A stretch of 36,932 nucleotides of DNA from Phycisphaerae bacterium (GTDB taxonomy: Bacteria > Planctomycetota > Phycisphaerae > UBA1845 > Fen-1342). Both the position numbers and the translations under genes were made by a program. The stretch spans positions 1 through 36,932 of the forward strand of contig JAUWNI010000028.1 of NCBI GenBank assembly GCA_030612705.1, given 5' to 3'. This document shows positions 8,709 to 16,536 of the stretch, piece by piece; positions within the stretch are counted from its first letter, which is position 1, and each line of letters begins with the position of its first letter. A model generated the notes under the pieces. The model saw only the letters and a list, made by a program, of their open reading frames with translations, did no database searches and was not told where the DNA came from.

Positions 8709-9018
8709 GAGCAAGCCCGTGCCGACGCACGTTCGCCGGTTTGCCACCGGTAGCGCGGAGGGCAACGACCAGCTCGGAAATCGGCTCACCAAGACCGAAA
8801 ACGACTTCCGCGGCGGACGGAATCCCCGGTGCTTCACGGATCAAGGCCGCCGTGCGGCAACGCCCGAAGCATGCCCCGGGGGCATGTAGGGAGCACCGCT
8901 GCCTGCCTTGGTCGTGCGGTTTCCCTCTGTTCCACGGGACGTGCGCGATCACGGCACGCAGCACGAACTCGTGTGCCGTCCAAAGTCCTCTAATCCTAGA
9001 GCATCTTCAATGATAGTG

Positions 9019-9049
9019 TAGCGGCCGACGCCCCGTCGGCCGTAGGCAT
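9019..9049. repeat. GTAGCGGCC-type hairpin repeat
   Basis: CGGCCGACG pairs with CGTCGGCCG around a 3-nt loop, preceded by GTAG. It belongs with the similar hairpins at 30122-30200 and 36891-36920. Confidence 0.7.
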
Positions 9050-9077
9050 TTCGATGATCCTACGTCCGGTACGGGGC

Positions 9078-9111
9078 CCGGACGCCACATATTACCGGAC
9101 GCCACATATTA
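9078..9111. repeat. 17-bp perfect tandem duplication
   Basis: CCGGACGCCACATATTA occurs twice, head to tail, at 9078-9094 and 9095-9111. Confidence 0.9.
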
Positions 9112-9390
9112 ATTGAATCTGCTATAGCCGTTCCTGTCAGGAGCGGTTGACGCGGCGCTGGGCACCCAAGCGGGCCCGCGGAGTTGACCGCCGCAAATAT
9201 CCTGGTAGCATTGATTGGAACCGCACCGCTGTTTGTCCTGGTTAGCCTGGGCTGTGGTGCGGACATCGCCGGATTGCCCCAGCGCCAGATTCCGCACACA
9301 AGCGAATTCGCGTAACCAGGATGGCAGCCCGTTTTGCCGGCTCAAGATCCGGTGCCAGGTGTGTTTGCGCACTTGGCGGAAAGGTTGTTT

Positions 9391-10608
9391 ATGAAGCAAG
9401 CCGAGGACTCGGTGAGGAGGAGCCGCAAGGAGTACCCAGACTTTCTATTGCCGCGCGCGCACCAGCTTGGCGACAACGGTGTCGTCGCGGCCTTCGATAC
9501 CGACATACTCAAAGTCGGCGTCGACGTGCGCCGGGCTCTTACGCCCACGGCGCCTCCGCCTGATTTTCATCGAAACATCGAACCGGTATTCCCACTTCGA
9601 AAGAAATCGTCGTACGTGCTTGGCATAATCGAGGAGTTTGATAACAACCACTTGCCATATGTCGCCGCGTGTGAAGATTTGGGGGTTCCCTACAAGATTC
9701 TCGACATCTCCGGGCCGGACTGGATTCAGGTCGTTCGCGGCTGCGGATGCGACGGTTTTCTTGTGTGGCCTTCCTTCAAAGTGAGCATGTGGAAGCGTAT
9801 GTTCGGCGAGCGGTTGAAGGTCATGGTTGAGGAGTTGGGCCAGACCATCTACCCAACCTATAACGAAGTCTGGTTGAATGAGAGCAAGCTGCGGATGTCT
9901 TACTGGCTGGCGGCGAACGGAATCCCGCACTGTAGGACTTGGGTGTTCTACTCGCGCGCGGAGGCGCTGGAGTTTGCTCGAGCAGCCGCCTTGCCGCTCG
10001 TGGCGAAGTGCGACATGGGCTCCCGGGGCGCGGGGGTGAAGATCCTTCGGAGCCGCTCGGCGGTCGTACGATATATCAAGCAACGCTTCGGGGAAGGAAT
10101 GGTCTGTCGAGACGCTGATAGTCGGGATCGTGAATGGGGCAACGTCCTGTTCCAGGAATTCCTGCCGGGAGTCGCTGAGTGGCGAATGATCCGAATCGGC
10201 GAGTCGTATTTCGGCCATCAGAAGCTCAGTGAAGGGGAATTCCACAGCGGCTCCGGCAAGGTGGGGTGGTATGAGCCCCCACGAGAACTCTTTGATTTTG
10301 TGCGTGTGCTGACCGACAATGCCGGGTACACGGCGCTGAACGTGGATGTCTTTGAAACCCCTGATGGGCGCTATGTCGTCAATGAGATTCAGTCGCACTT
10401 TGCGGCTCAGGTGGAATCTCAAATGTACATAGACGGCAGGCCGGGGCGGTACCTATACGACTACGCTGACGGAGAATGGCGCTTCGAAGAGGGGGTTTTC
10501 TGCAGGAACAGTTGTTGCGATTTGCGGGTGTCGGCGCTCCTGGCTCTGCTCGATCGAATGGCCGCCAAGTCATCATTGAGTGAGCGGCGTTTTCTGTCGC
10601 CGTCCTGA
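9391..10608 (+). CDS. ATP-grasp (RimK-like) ligase
   Basis: A 405-aa ATP-grasp enzyme, expected to activate a carboxylate as acyl-phosphate and join it to an amine or thiol. After a poorly conserved first 70 residues come a pre-ATP-grasp alpha/beta domain (YVLGIIEEFDNNHLPYV) and YNEVWLNESKLRMSYWL. The ATP-binding core includes LPLVAKCDMGSRGAGVKIL and VLFQEFLPG. The C-terminal metal site is seen in TALNVDVFETPDGRYVVNEI, with the Asp and Asn-Glu ligands. ATG 9391 has GGAAAGG just upstream. The opine dehydrogenase gene starts 52 bp downstream, so the product may be its substrate or a derivative. The substrate is unknown. Confidence 0.82.
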   Translation: MKQAEDSVRRSRKEYPDFLLPRAHQLGDNGVVAAFDTDILKVGVDVRRALTPTAPPPDFHRNIEPVFPLRKKSSYVLGIIEEFDNNHLPYVAACEDLGVPYKILDISGPDWIQVVRGCGCDGFLVWPSFKVSMWKRMFGERLKVMVEELGQTIYPTYNEVWLNESKLRMSYWLAANGIPHCRTWVFYSRAEALEFARAAALPLVAKCDMGSRGAGVKILRSRSAVVRYIKQRFGEGMVCRDADSRDREWGNVLFQEFLPGVAEWRMIRIGESYFGHQKLSEGEFHSGSGKVGWYEPPRELFDFVRVLTDNAGYTALNVDVFETPDGRYVVNEIQSHFAAQVESQMYIDGRPGRYLYDYADGEWRFEEGVFCRNSCCDLRVSALLALLDRMAAKSSLSERRFLSPS

Positions 10609-10660
10609 AAATCCGCACGCGACATAGCACTTTGAATTCCGATGGAGGATAAAACAAAAC

Positions 10661-11755
10661 TTGAAAATCACAATTATCGGAGCCGGCAACGCCGGCTTGA
10701 GTCATGCGGCCATGATTGCCAAACGAGGTCATGCGGTCACAATCGTAAAAACGACGCGTCTGATGTACGAAGACTCGTTTGACGTATTGAGTCGGACAAA
10801 ACAAATAGAATATGAGAAGGGCGGCGACAAAGGCGTCGTCGAGATTAAGGAAGCGACACGAGATCTTCCAAGAGCGATTGCTCAAGCGGACGTCATTCTC
10901 GTCTTGACGCAAAGCGTTGCGCATGAGACTCTTTCCGAGTTGATTGCGCCTCATCTGCGGAGTGGACAGATTATGCTCGTCTCGCCGGGCTATGCGGGAA
11001 GTTTCTATTTTTCGACAAAATGCAAGGGGAAAGGCGTTGTGTTCGCCGAGGGTGAATCGATACCTTTTGATTCCCGGATTGTTGCTCCAGGCAAGGTCAG
11101 TATTTGCTTCGAAAACATCCGGAACCCCATCGGGGTTTTCCCTTCCGCAAGAACGGAGGAAACGCTGACGCGACTGAAGGGCATGCTGCCCCGGTACACA
11201 GCCCGACAGGACGTGTTGGAGTCCGCTTTCCACAATCCCAACCTTATCGTCCACACATTGGGCGCGATAATGTCGGTTGCCCGCATTGAACATAGCAAAG
11301 GCGAGTTTTGGATGTATCGCGAGGCGTTCAGCCCCACGATCTGGAAGTTGATTGAGGATTTGGACGCGGAAAAGAAGGCGATTCTGGAGCATTTCGAATT
11401 GCCGACGCAGAGCTTCGCGGAATCATTCCAGTGCCGGACTTACGAAGATCTCAACGTGGATCCTATGGAAGCGTTTCGCCACTACGCTCAATTCGGGTCG
11501 CCTAAGGGACCGAGCGACGCGCAAACGCGTTATATCACGGAGGACGTTCCGATGGGTCTGTGCTTCATGTCTTCCATCGGAAGGAAGGCGAACATCCGCA
11601 CCCCGGTCTGCGACGCCCTGATCGCCATCGCGTCCTCGATGCATCAAAAGGACTACTACGCCAAGGGAAGAACGCTCGGCCAACTTGGCATTGGCCACTA
11701 TTCCGTCGGTGAACTGAAACGCATCCTCAAGGAGGGTTTTCCTCCCGACGCCTGA
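10661..11755 (+). CDS. Opine/octopine dehydrogenase family protein
   Basis: A 364-aa NAD(P)-dependent enzyme of the octopine/nopaline dehydrogenase family, which reductively joins an amino acid to an alpha-keto acid. The N-terminal Rossmann fold has ITIIGAGNAGLSHA. The helical C-terminal domain has HNPNLIVHTLGAIMSV with His198, and GRKANIRTPVCDALI with Asp318; a His-Asp pair here fits the catalytic dyad of this family. The start is TTG 10661: it places the Rossmann motif at residue 7, and GGAGG lies 12 nt upstream, a slightly long spacing. It follows the ATP-grasp gene and ends at a perfect hairpin. Staphylopine-type metallophores use such an enzyme, but no nicotianamine-synthase-like gene is seen here. 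Confidence 0.85.
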   Translation: MKITIIGAGNAGLSHAAMIAKRGHAVTIVKTTRLMYEDSFDVLSRTKQIEYEKGGDKGVVEIKEATRDLPRAIAQADVILVLTQSVAHETLSELIAPHLRSGQIMLVSPGYAGSFYFSTKCKGKGVVFAEGESIPFDSRIVAPGKVSICFENIRNPIGVFPSARTEETLTRLKGMLPRYTARQDVLESAFHNPNLIVHTLGAIMSVARIEHSKGEFWMYREAFSPTIWKLIEDLDAEKKAILEHFELPTQSFAESFQCRTYEDLNVDPMEAFRHYAQFGSPKGPSDAQTRYITEDVPMGLCFMSSIGRKANIRTPVCDALIAIASSMHQKDYYAKGRTLGQLGIGHYSVGELKRILKEGFPPDA

Positions 11756-11782
11756 CAGTCCGCCGACCTTTGCGGCGGACTG
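11756..11782. terminator. Perfect CAGTCCGCCG hairpin after the opine dehydrogenase gene
   Basis: CAGTCCGCCG (11756-11765) and CGGCGGACTG (11773-11782) form a 10-bp perfect stem with a 7-nt loop, starting at the base after the TGA. The arms equal the ends of the larger element at 30098-30239, so this may be a minimal copy serving as a terminator. It has no T-tract. Confidence 0.65.
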
Positions 11783-11876
11783 CTATCTGCCCGGCGTTTT
11801 GGCCGTCGGTTGGTGCGTTGCCCGCGGGAATGCGATAGACTTCCTGGCTGCTATTCTTCGTTGGAGCGATTGGGCT

Positions 11877-13733
11877 ATGGAACTTCCTCGCCGTACACGG
11901 GGTGATGAACTGCTGAGGCCGGGCGAGCTGCTCGGCCTGCGGCAGCGCTTGCGGAACATCGCCCGCCGGCATGACCTGACGACCGTGATCGCCTGCGCGT
12001 TTGACCATCGCACGCGGATGCTGCCGTTTATCTACGCGGACACGCGCATGGCGCCCGCCGGCGTGCGGGCCATCGGGGGGGCGATGCTCGACTGCGGGTT
12101 AAGCAAGACCCGCATCGTGCTCCAGCAGTGGAATCGGCACTTCCGTCCGTCGGAGATGCGCCTGGACGGACGCATCCCCGACATCTTCATGGGCTCGAGC
12201 ATGCAGATTCACTCGGCCGAGTGCGAGGCCCTGATCCGCGACGCTTGCCGGATCGATCCGGTCCACCGCCCGCTGATCATCGCCGGCGGGCCGAAGACGA
12301 TCTACGAACCATGGGACGTCTTCAGCGGGGACCCGCTCGACCCGTGGGGCGCCGATGTCGCGGTCACCGGCGAAGAGTATGTCCTGCTGAGCCTGCTAGA
12401 GGTTCTGCTGTCGCTTCGGGCAAACGACGAATCGCTGCGATCGACGTTCATACGAGCACGCAACAGCGGCATGCTCGACGACATCCCCGGGTTGGTCTAC
12501 GCGCGGACCGATCGCGAAGGGGTGGCGGAGGAACTCGTAGACACGGGAATCCAGCGGCTGCTGGGCGATCTCGACGAATTGCCGCCCCCTGTGTTGGGAT
12601 ATCAACTACTCGAGCCGCCGAGCAGAAAGACCACGCTGGGCGCACAGGCCCTCCCGGCCAGCCGGATCCGTCGATACAGCCCGATCAGCTCGCTGGTCCT
12701 GACGATGGGGTGTAAGTTCGTGTGCCCCTACTGTCCGATCCCGGCGTACAACCAACGGCAATACCGGGTCAAAAGCGGGCAGCGCATCGCCACGGAGATG
12801 GCCCGGCTCGGGCGCGAGTACGGCCTCCATTATTTCTTCGGGGCGGACGACAACTTCTTCAACAATAGACAGCACACGCTGGATATCCTGGAAACGCTGG
12901 CCCGGACCGAAATCGACGGCGCCCCGATTCGTAGGAGAATCCGCTGGGCCACCGAGGTCACCGTTCACGACACCCTGGCAATGCGCGAGCATCTGTCGCT
13001 CGCCCGGTGGGCCGGCATTCGCTCGCTCTGGATCGGCGTGGAAGACATGACCGCCACGCTCATCAAGAAGGGCCAGAGCGTGGATAAGACGACGGAGGCG
13101 TTCCACTTGTTGCAGAGACACGGCATCAACCCGATGCCGATGATGATGCACCACGACACGCAACCGCTGGTTTCTCGGGGACCGATACCCTACGGCTTGC
13201 TCAACCAGGCCCGGCTCTTGCGCAAGGCCGGGGCGATCAGCCTCCAGGTCCTGATGATCACACCCGCGACCGGCTCGAAGCTGTACGCCGAGGCGTTTAC
13301 GTCGGGCTTGGCGTACGAGAGCGTCGCCGGCCGGCGGGTCGAGCAGTACATGATCGACGCGAACTACGTCGTCGCGTCGCGGCACGCTCAACCTTGGCGG
13401 AAACAACTCAACATCATGGCGGCCTACGTGTACTTCTACAACCCGCTGCGCTTCCTGCTCGCGCTGGCGCGTCCAAAGAGCAAGCTGTACCTCGCCGACG
13501 CTCTCATGCAACTCGCGGGCATGTGTGGCCTGCTGCAAACGATTCGGCGAACGCTGGGCTGGGCCATCCGCCTCATGCGCGGCAACATCCAGCGTAAGAC
13601 AACAGTGCCCGCCAGCCAAATCCCGATGCGTGGCGCGGACGGAGCGCCGGCCAGCCACGCGCTGCCGGGAACGCCGCTGGCCGAGTTCGTTCAGTTGAAC
13701 GTGAAATCCCCGGCGCCGACGCGGGCGGATTGA
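11877..13733 (+). CDS. B12-binding-type radical SAM protein
   Basis: A 618-aa protein. Residues 30-235 resemble a cobalamin-binding Rossmann domain (PDIFMGSSMQIHS, RPLIIAGGPKTIYEP, GADVAVTGEEYVLL), but the DxHxxG cobalamin motif is not visible. The radical SAM core starts at about residue 270, with MGCKFVCPYCPIPAY giving the [4Fe-4S] cysteines 279, 283 and 286 (CxxxCxxC). The C-terminal 200 residues contain basic and hydrophobic helices. ATG 11877 is preceded by TGGAG; the open frame to 11799 lacks support. The last residues, about NVKSPAPTRAD, are encoded by a dispersed repeat. It follows the opine dehydrogenase gene after a hairpin. The reaction is unknown. Confidence 0.85.
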   Translation: MELPRRTRGDELLRPGELLGLRQRLRNIARRHDLTTVIACAFDHRTRMLPFIYADTRMAPAGVRAIGGAMLDCGLSKTRIVLQQWNRHFRPSEMRLDGRIPDIFMGSSMQIHSAECEALIRDACRIDPVHRPLIIAGGPKTIYEPWDVFSGDPLDPWGADVAVTGEEYVLLSLLEVLLSLRANDESLRSTFIRARNSGMLDDIPGLVYARTDREGVAEELVDTGIQRLLGDLDELPPPVLGYQLLEPPSRKTTLGAQALPASRIRRYSPISSLVLTMGCKFVCPYCPIPAYNQRQYRVKSGQRIATEMARLGREYGLHYFFGADDNFFNNRQHTLDILETLARTEIDGAPIRRRIRWATEVTVHDTLAMREHLSLARWAGIRSLWIGVEDMTATLIKKGQSVDKTTEAFHLLQRHGINPMPMMMHHDTQPLVSRGPIPYGLLNQARLLRKAGAISLQVLMITPATGSKLYAEAFTSGLAYESVAGRRVEQYMIDANYVVASRHAQPWRKQLNIMAAYVYFYNPLRFLLALARPKSKLYLADALMQLAGMCGLLQTIRRTLGWAIRLMRGNIQRKTTVPASQIPMRGADGAPASHALPGTPLAEFVQLNVKSPAPTRAD

Positions 13734-13785
13734 CGGCGCTCGAGATCGCTTCTTGGCAGGGTTTAGGATTCAACGTATAGCGTTC
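13685..13785. repeat. Dispersed repeat, copy A (overlaps the radical SAM stop codon)
   Basis: The core GCGGGCGGATTGACGGCGCT continues as CGAGATCGCTTCTTGGC. Copies B (14138-14205) and C (15240-15330) share this core. A and B also share the preceding GAACG(T/C)(G/A)AAATCCCCG, while A and C share the following GGGTT(T/C)AGGA and AGCGTTCA. The TGA of the radical SAM gene lies inside the core. Confidence 0.8.
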
Positions 13786-13807
13786 ACTCGGCTCTGGAGG
13801 ATCTCGC

Positions 13808-14098
13808 ATGGCAGTCATTCTCAGAAGTCGCGAGTCTGATAAGAGGTTTGTTGTTCTTGGATTCGCGAGGAGCCTCTTCTGGTCCGGTGTTCTTGTATGT
13901 GATAAGTCCGGCGAACTTGAGTGTCTGCCGCTTCGGTCCGTCCTGGGGCACGTCGTGACCGATCTAGAGGTCGAAAGTGTGGACGGGCAGAAGCCAGAGG
14001 CGCTCATCGAGGCCCACCGGCGGGCAGACGTGCAGGCGATTCGGGAGTCGTTTTCGGAAGAGGCCGGGAAGGAAGCAGACAGGCAAGGCAACGACTGA
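13808..14098 (+). CDS. Hypothetical 96-aa protein between repeat copies
   Basis: A small protein with no family that I recognise. It starts with a possible beta hairpin (AVILRSRESDKRFVVLGF) and ends in a charged helix rich in Glu, Ala and Lys. A GGAGG site 7 nt before ATG 13808 supports translation. It lies alone between copies A and B of a dispersed repeat, which makes it look like a small inserted cassette. It has no TM segment or visible catalytic motif. Confidence 0.65.
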   Translation: MAVILRSRESDKRFVVLGFARSLFWSGVLVCDKSGELECLPLRSVLGHVVTDLEVESVDGQKPEALIEAHRRADVQAIRESFSEEAGKEADRQGND

Positions 14099-14137
14099 TT
14101 GGATAGGGCATCTCGTTGGCGAGGCCAGCCAAGCTCG

Positions 14138-14205
14138 CTCAAATGAACGCAAAATCCCCGTAGCCGTCGCGGGCGGATTGATGGCGCTCGAGATCGCTTC
14201 TCGGC
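14138..14205. repeat. Dispersed repeat, copy B
   Basis: This copy aligns with the end of the radical SAM gene (copy A): ATGAACGCAAAATCCCCG, then GCGGGCGGATTGATGGCGCT and CGAGATCGCTTCTCGGC. Confidence 0.8.
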
Positions 14206-14210
14206 AACAA

Positions 14211-14238
14211 CGCAAGGTGCGTCAAGACGCACCTTGCG
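14211..14238. repeat. Perfect 13-bp palindrome (GGTGCGTCAAGACGCACC family)
   Basis: CGCAAGGTGCGTC and GACGCACCTTGCG are separated by AA. Degenerate relatives lie at 16188-16209, 18408-18427, 18448-18466 and 20412-20432. It may also act as a terminator for the reverse-strand PEP-CTERM gene. Confidence 0.85.
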
Positions 14239-14292
14239 AACTACGAACTTCCAGTAATCATTCGCCCGATCCGCACTAACGGAACGGTTGGC

Positions 14293-14967
14293 CTAGCGAC
14301 GACGCAGCGCCGCCAACACGCCCAGCACGACCAAGCCCAGGGAGGCCGGCTCAGGTACCAAGGACATGTTGTCGTAATAGATCGACGTGGCACCATTTGC
14401 GAACAGGTCCACGGCACCGATGTTTAGGGCGCCGCCACCGCTCACACCCTCGGTCCAACTCTTGGCGGAGAGAAGAACACCGCCGTAGTAGAACTCCATC
14501 CAGTCAGCGTCGAGGTCGATCTCCGTGCGCAACTCAACCCACTCATCGGTGATCAGAGGCAACTGGGCCGTCTCAAACTCCGACTCGATGACGTTGAGGG
14601 CGCTGTCAAACCTGACCTGGATCGACCAGTTGTTCGTCGCGCCAAAAGTATTGAGCAGGATGAAGTAGGACTCGCCCGCGAAGTCGTTCGGGACGTAGGT
14701 CCACGCGGTGTAGATCCACTGGCCTTCCGTGTAGCCTTCGTACTGGTGAACCAGGTCCGTGGCGCCCAAGACGTCGACTGAGTTGGGCACGCTCAGCGCC
14801 TGCACGTCGCTCGTCAGGGCTCCGCAGCCTGGGCCCCATTCTTCCCAACCACCCTGTCCGACAACCTGACTCCCGGTCGCATAGCTGTCAAAGTCGTCGA
14901 ACCAATTTGCGTTGGCGGTACCCGCGCACAGCGCAAACACCACCAACAACGCAACTGTGTTTCTCAT
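14293..14967 (-). CDS. PEP-CTERM sorting domain protein
   Basis: A 224-aa exported protein. It has a signal peptide of about 20 residues (LLVVFALCAGTANA), then a beta-sandwich-like body beginning WFDDFDSYATGSQVVGQGGW. That opening and the aromatic-rich strands recall concanavalin-like or LamG-like carbohydrate-binding domains. The C-terminal PEPASLGLVVLGVLAALRRR is the exosortase sorting signal. A GAGGAGGAG ribosome site precedes the ATG. It is the second PEP-CTERM protein of the window and does not look like a copy of the first. Confidence 0.9.
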   Translation of the reverse strand: MRNTVALLVVFALCAGTANANWFDDFDSYATGSQVVGQGGWEEWGPGCGALTSDVQALSVPNSVDVLGATDLVHQYEGYTEGQWIYTAWTYVPNDFAGESYFILLNTFGATNNWSIQVRFDSALNVIESEFETAQLPLITDEWVELRTEIDLDADWMEFYYGGVLLSAKSWTEGVSGGGALNIGAVDLFANGATSIYYDNMSLVPEPASLGLVVLGVLAALRRR

Positions 14968-15239
14968 AAGTTCTCCTCCTCAAGAAAACGGATGTGACTG
15001 GCTAAACCAAGGCGTGTAGCACATCGCCCCGGCAAAGCCTTTTCCTTACTCCAGCACAATTGTAACTGCGCACGCCGGTTTTGATCAAGGTTTTTTTGGA
15101 ACCTTTTTTTGATTAAACCCAGATTTCTAGGGGACGACTACTTACCCGACATTTCCCAAACAGGCGGCGCCCGGCGACGTCCCCGAGCATCTTTATAATG
15201 ACCGTACCCATCGCCTATGCATACCGAATATTACGTCCG

Positions 15240-15330
15240 CGGTGGCTCAAGCCGCGGGCGGATTGCCGGCGCTCGAGATCGCTTCTCGGCGGGGTTCAGG
15301 ACGTAGCGTTCAGGGTTCAGGACGTAGCGT
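15240..15330. repeat. Dispersed repeat, copy C
   Basis: Contains GCGGGCGGATTGCCGGCGCT and CGAGATCGCTTCTCGGC, followed by GGGTTCAGGA and GTAGCGTTCAGGG, as in copy A. Confidence 0.75.
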
Positions 15331-15424
15331 CCGGTCTCCGTGCCGGACGGCCTTCCGTGTAGCGTCCGCCCTCCGTGCCGGACGGCCTTGCCTGTAGCGT
15401 CCAGCCCCCGTGACGGACGTAGGG
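15324..15424. repeat. 35-bp tandem hairpin array, about 2.9 units
   Basis: Units start at 15324, 15359 and 15394 with GTAGCGTCC. Each contains a self-complementary GTCCG...CGGAC pair. The third unit is shorter and more diverged. Confidence 0.85.
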
Positions 15425-15453
15425 TTCAGACGTGGGGACCCCACACGGCTCCA

Positions 15454-16038
15454 TCACGATAACTTCGGCCACAGGCGGCCGGTTTTCCACATGTACTGCT
15501 CGTACTGCCGGCCGAACTGCTCGATCATCATCTGTTCCTCGTCCGCGACGCGCAGGCAATATGTGATCGCCCAGGTCACGATGCCGACCAACCACACCGC
15601 CGCGTTTGAAAGCAACGGACCCTGGAAGATCACCCACAACCAGAACGCCGTGTACATCGGATGTCGAACATGCCTATACGGTCCAGCCGTGATCAGTTTG
15701 TGGTTTTCTCTGATCTCGAGCACGTTCGACCAGTTGCCGTCCAGCATCTTGAGGGTCCAGCCGTACAGCGCGATTGCCATCGCAAAGCCAACCGCACCAA
15801 TCAGCCGAGCCCAGGTTGGCATAGTTAGATCGAAGCGTGAGAGCCACGGAGAAAAAACATGAATCAGCGGGATGACCATGATCCCGATGGCGGCAATGCA
15901 GACGAGCACACTCTGCTTTGTGTGAGTTCGGGAAATTGCCGTGACGCCCTTCAGGTGCTTGAGAACGTAGGGCACCCTGATCATCATGCTCGCCAACAGG
16001 AGCACAACAAAGATCGTCTTGAATACCCGTTCATCCAC
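15454..16038 (-). CDS. Isoprenylcysteine carboxyl methyltransferase (ICMT)-like membrane protein
   Basis: A 194-aa integral membrane protein with about five hydrophobic segments. The C-terminal half has the ICMT/phospholipid methyltransferase signature: GPYRHVRHPMYTAFWLW, then a second motif with RVADEEQMMIEQFG and YEQYMWKTGRLWP. These bind S-adenosylmethionine. In bacteria these proteins methylate lipids or unknown small molecules, and no substrate can be assigned. The start is a GTG at 16038; the ribosome site there is weak. The gene stands alone on the reverse strand. It may share an upstream region with the ATPase operon. Confidence 0.85.
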   Translation of the reverse strand: MDERVFKTIFVVLLLASMMIRVPYVLKHLKGVTAISRTHTKQSVLVCIAAIGIMVIPLIHVFSPWLSRFDLTMPTWARLIGAVGFAMAIALYGWTLKMLDGNWSNVLEIRENHKLITAGPYRHVRHPMYTAFWLWVIFQGPLLSNAAVWLVGIVTWAITYCLRVADEEQMMIEQFGRQYEQYMWKTGRLWPKLS

Positions 16039-16187
16039 GTTTCGAATCCGCTACTGCCGGCCGCGCGTCATGCCTCGGCGTCAGCGCCGGCCGCCACTGC
16101 GGCGCCTGCCCTGAGCGCAGCCGAAGAGTCAGCAGTGCTCCACCCGCAGTGCGGCCCGGGCGCACGAATCCTGGGTCCGCATTTGAA

Positions 16188-16209
16188 TGGTGCGTCAAGG
16201 GATGCACCA
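16188..16209. repeat. GGTGCGTC palindromic repeat
   Basis: TGGTGCGTC...GATGCACCA, imperfect, followed by TACGAACTT as in the family member at 14211-14238. Confidence 0.65.
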
Positions 16210-16233
16210 TACGAACTTATAACCGCAAACGAC

Positions 16234-16460
16234 GGCCGAAATCTGGGTCAAGGTCGGCGAGCCCCAAAGGGGCCTTGCATTGCCCCCGACCGACCCGAGC
16301 GAGCTGAGCTTCCTCTCGGTCGACACGCGCACGCCGTACGTGGTAGACTACGCTGGCGAGGACGGCGGGAAAGCCGCCCACTACATGCTCCGCTGGGGCG
16401 CCACGTCCGGCGAAAAGGGACCGTGGAGCGAGTACGGCCAGCGCGACGATTGGAGCGTAG
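16234..16460 (+). pseudogene. Decayed protein-tail fragment, copy 1
   Basis: In frame it reads AEIWVKVGEPQ, later ELSFLSVDTRTPYVVDYAG, HYMLRWGATSGEKGPWSE. A one-base insertion then breaks the frame; removing it restores TASATIGA and a stop at 16458. Similar fragments lie at 19715-19903 and 21880-22102. There is no start codon or ribosome site. I take it as the 3' end of a gene whose body is missing. Confidence 0.75.
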
Positions 16461-16536
16461 GGATCGATACCTCGTGGCTGGAGGTTTGGACCACCCCGTC
16501 ACCTGTCCCCTCTGGCCTTCATTCGGGAGAACCAAC

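Larger units (their letters stand above)
8709..9390. other. Intergenic region before the ATP-grasp gene
   Basis: About 680 bp without a supported gene. It holds a CATGCCCCGGGGGCATG palindrome near 8870, a CGGCCGACG/CGTCGGCCG hairpin at 9023-9043 and a perfect 17-bp tandem duplication at 9078-9111. The frame before the ATP-grasp gene stays open to a TTG at 9334. Confidence 0.5.
14968..15453. other. Repeat-rich intergenic region
   Basis: Upstream region of the PEP-CTERM gene (T-rich near 15090-15110), then copy C of the dispersed repeat and a 35-bp tandem hairpin array (15324-15424). No gene is supported. Confidence 0.55.
16039..16536. other. Intergenic region with a decayed coding fragment
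   Basis: About 500 bp holding a GGTGCGTC-type repeat (16188-16209) and a pseudogene-like fragment (16234-16460). The ATPase frame stays open upstream of 16537 but reads out of frame through this fragment, so it is not coding. Confidence 0.6.

Noticed and set aside
9445..10422. Reverse-strand open frame opposite the ATP-grasp gene
   Set aside because: Shadow of a motif-supported gene, with no recognisable domain.
12606..13658. Reverse-strand open frame opposite the radical SAM gene
   Set aside because: Shadow frame; the forward strand has the CxxxCxxC motif and good composition.
15324..15424. CRISPR array
   Set aside because: Units are contiguous 35-bp tandem repeats without unique spacers, and no cas genes are nearby.
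15859..16536. N-terminal extension of the ATPase open frame
   Set aside because: It overlaps the ICMT-like gene and reads the protein-tail fragment out of frame. ATG 16537 has the ribosome site.
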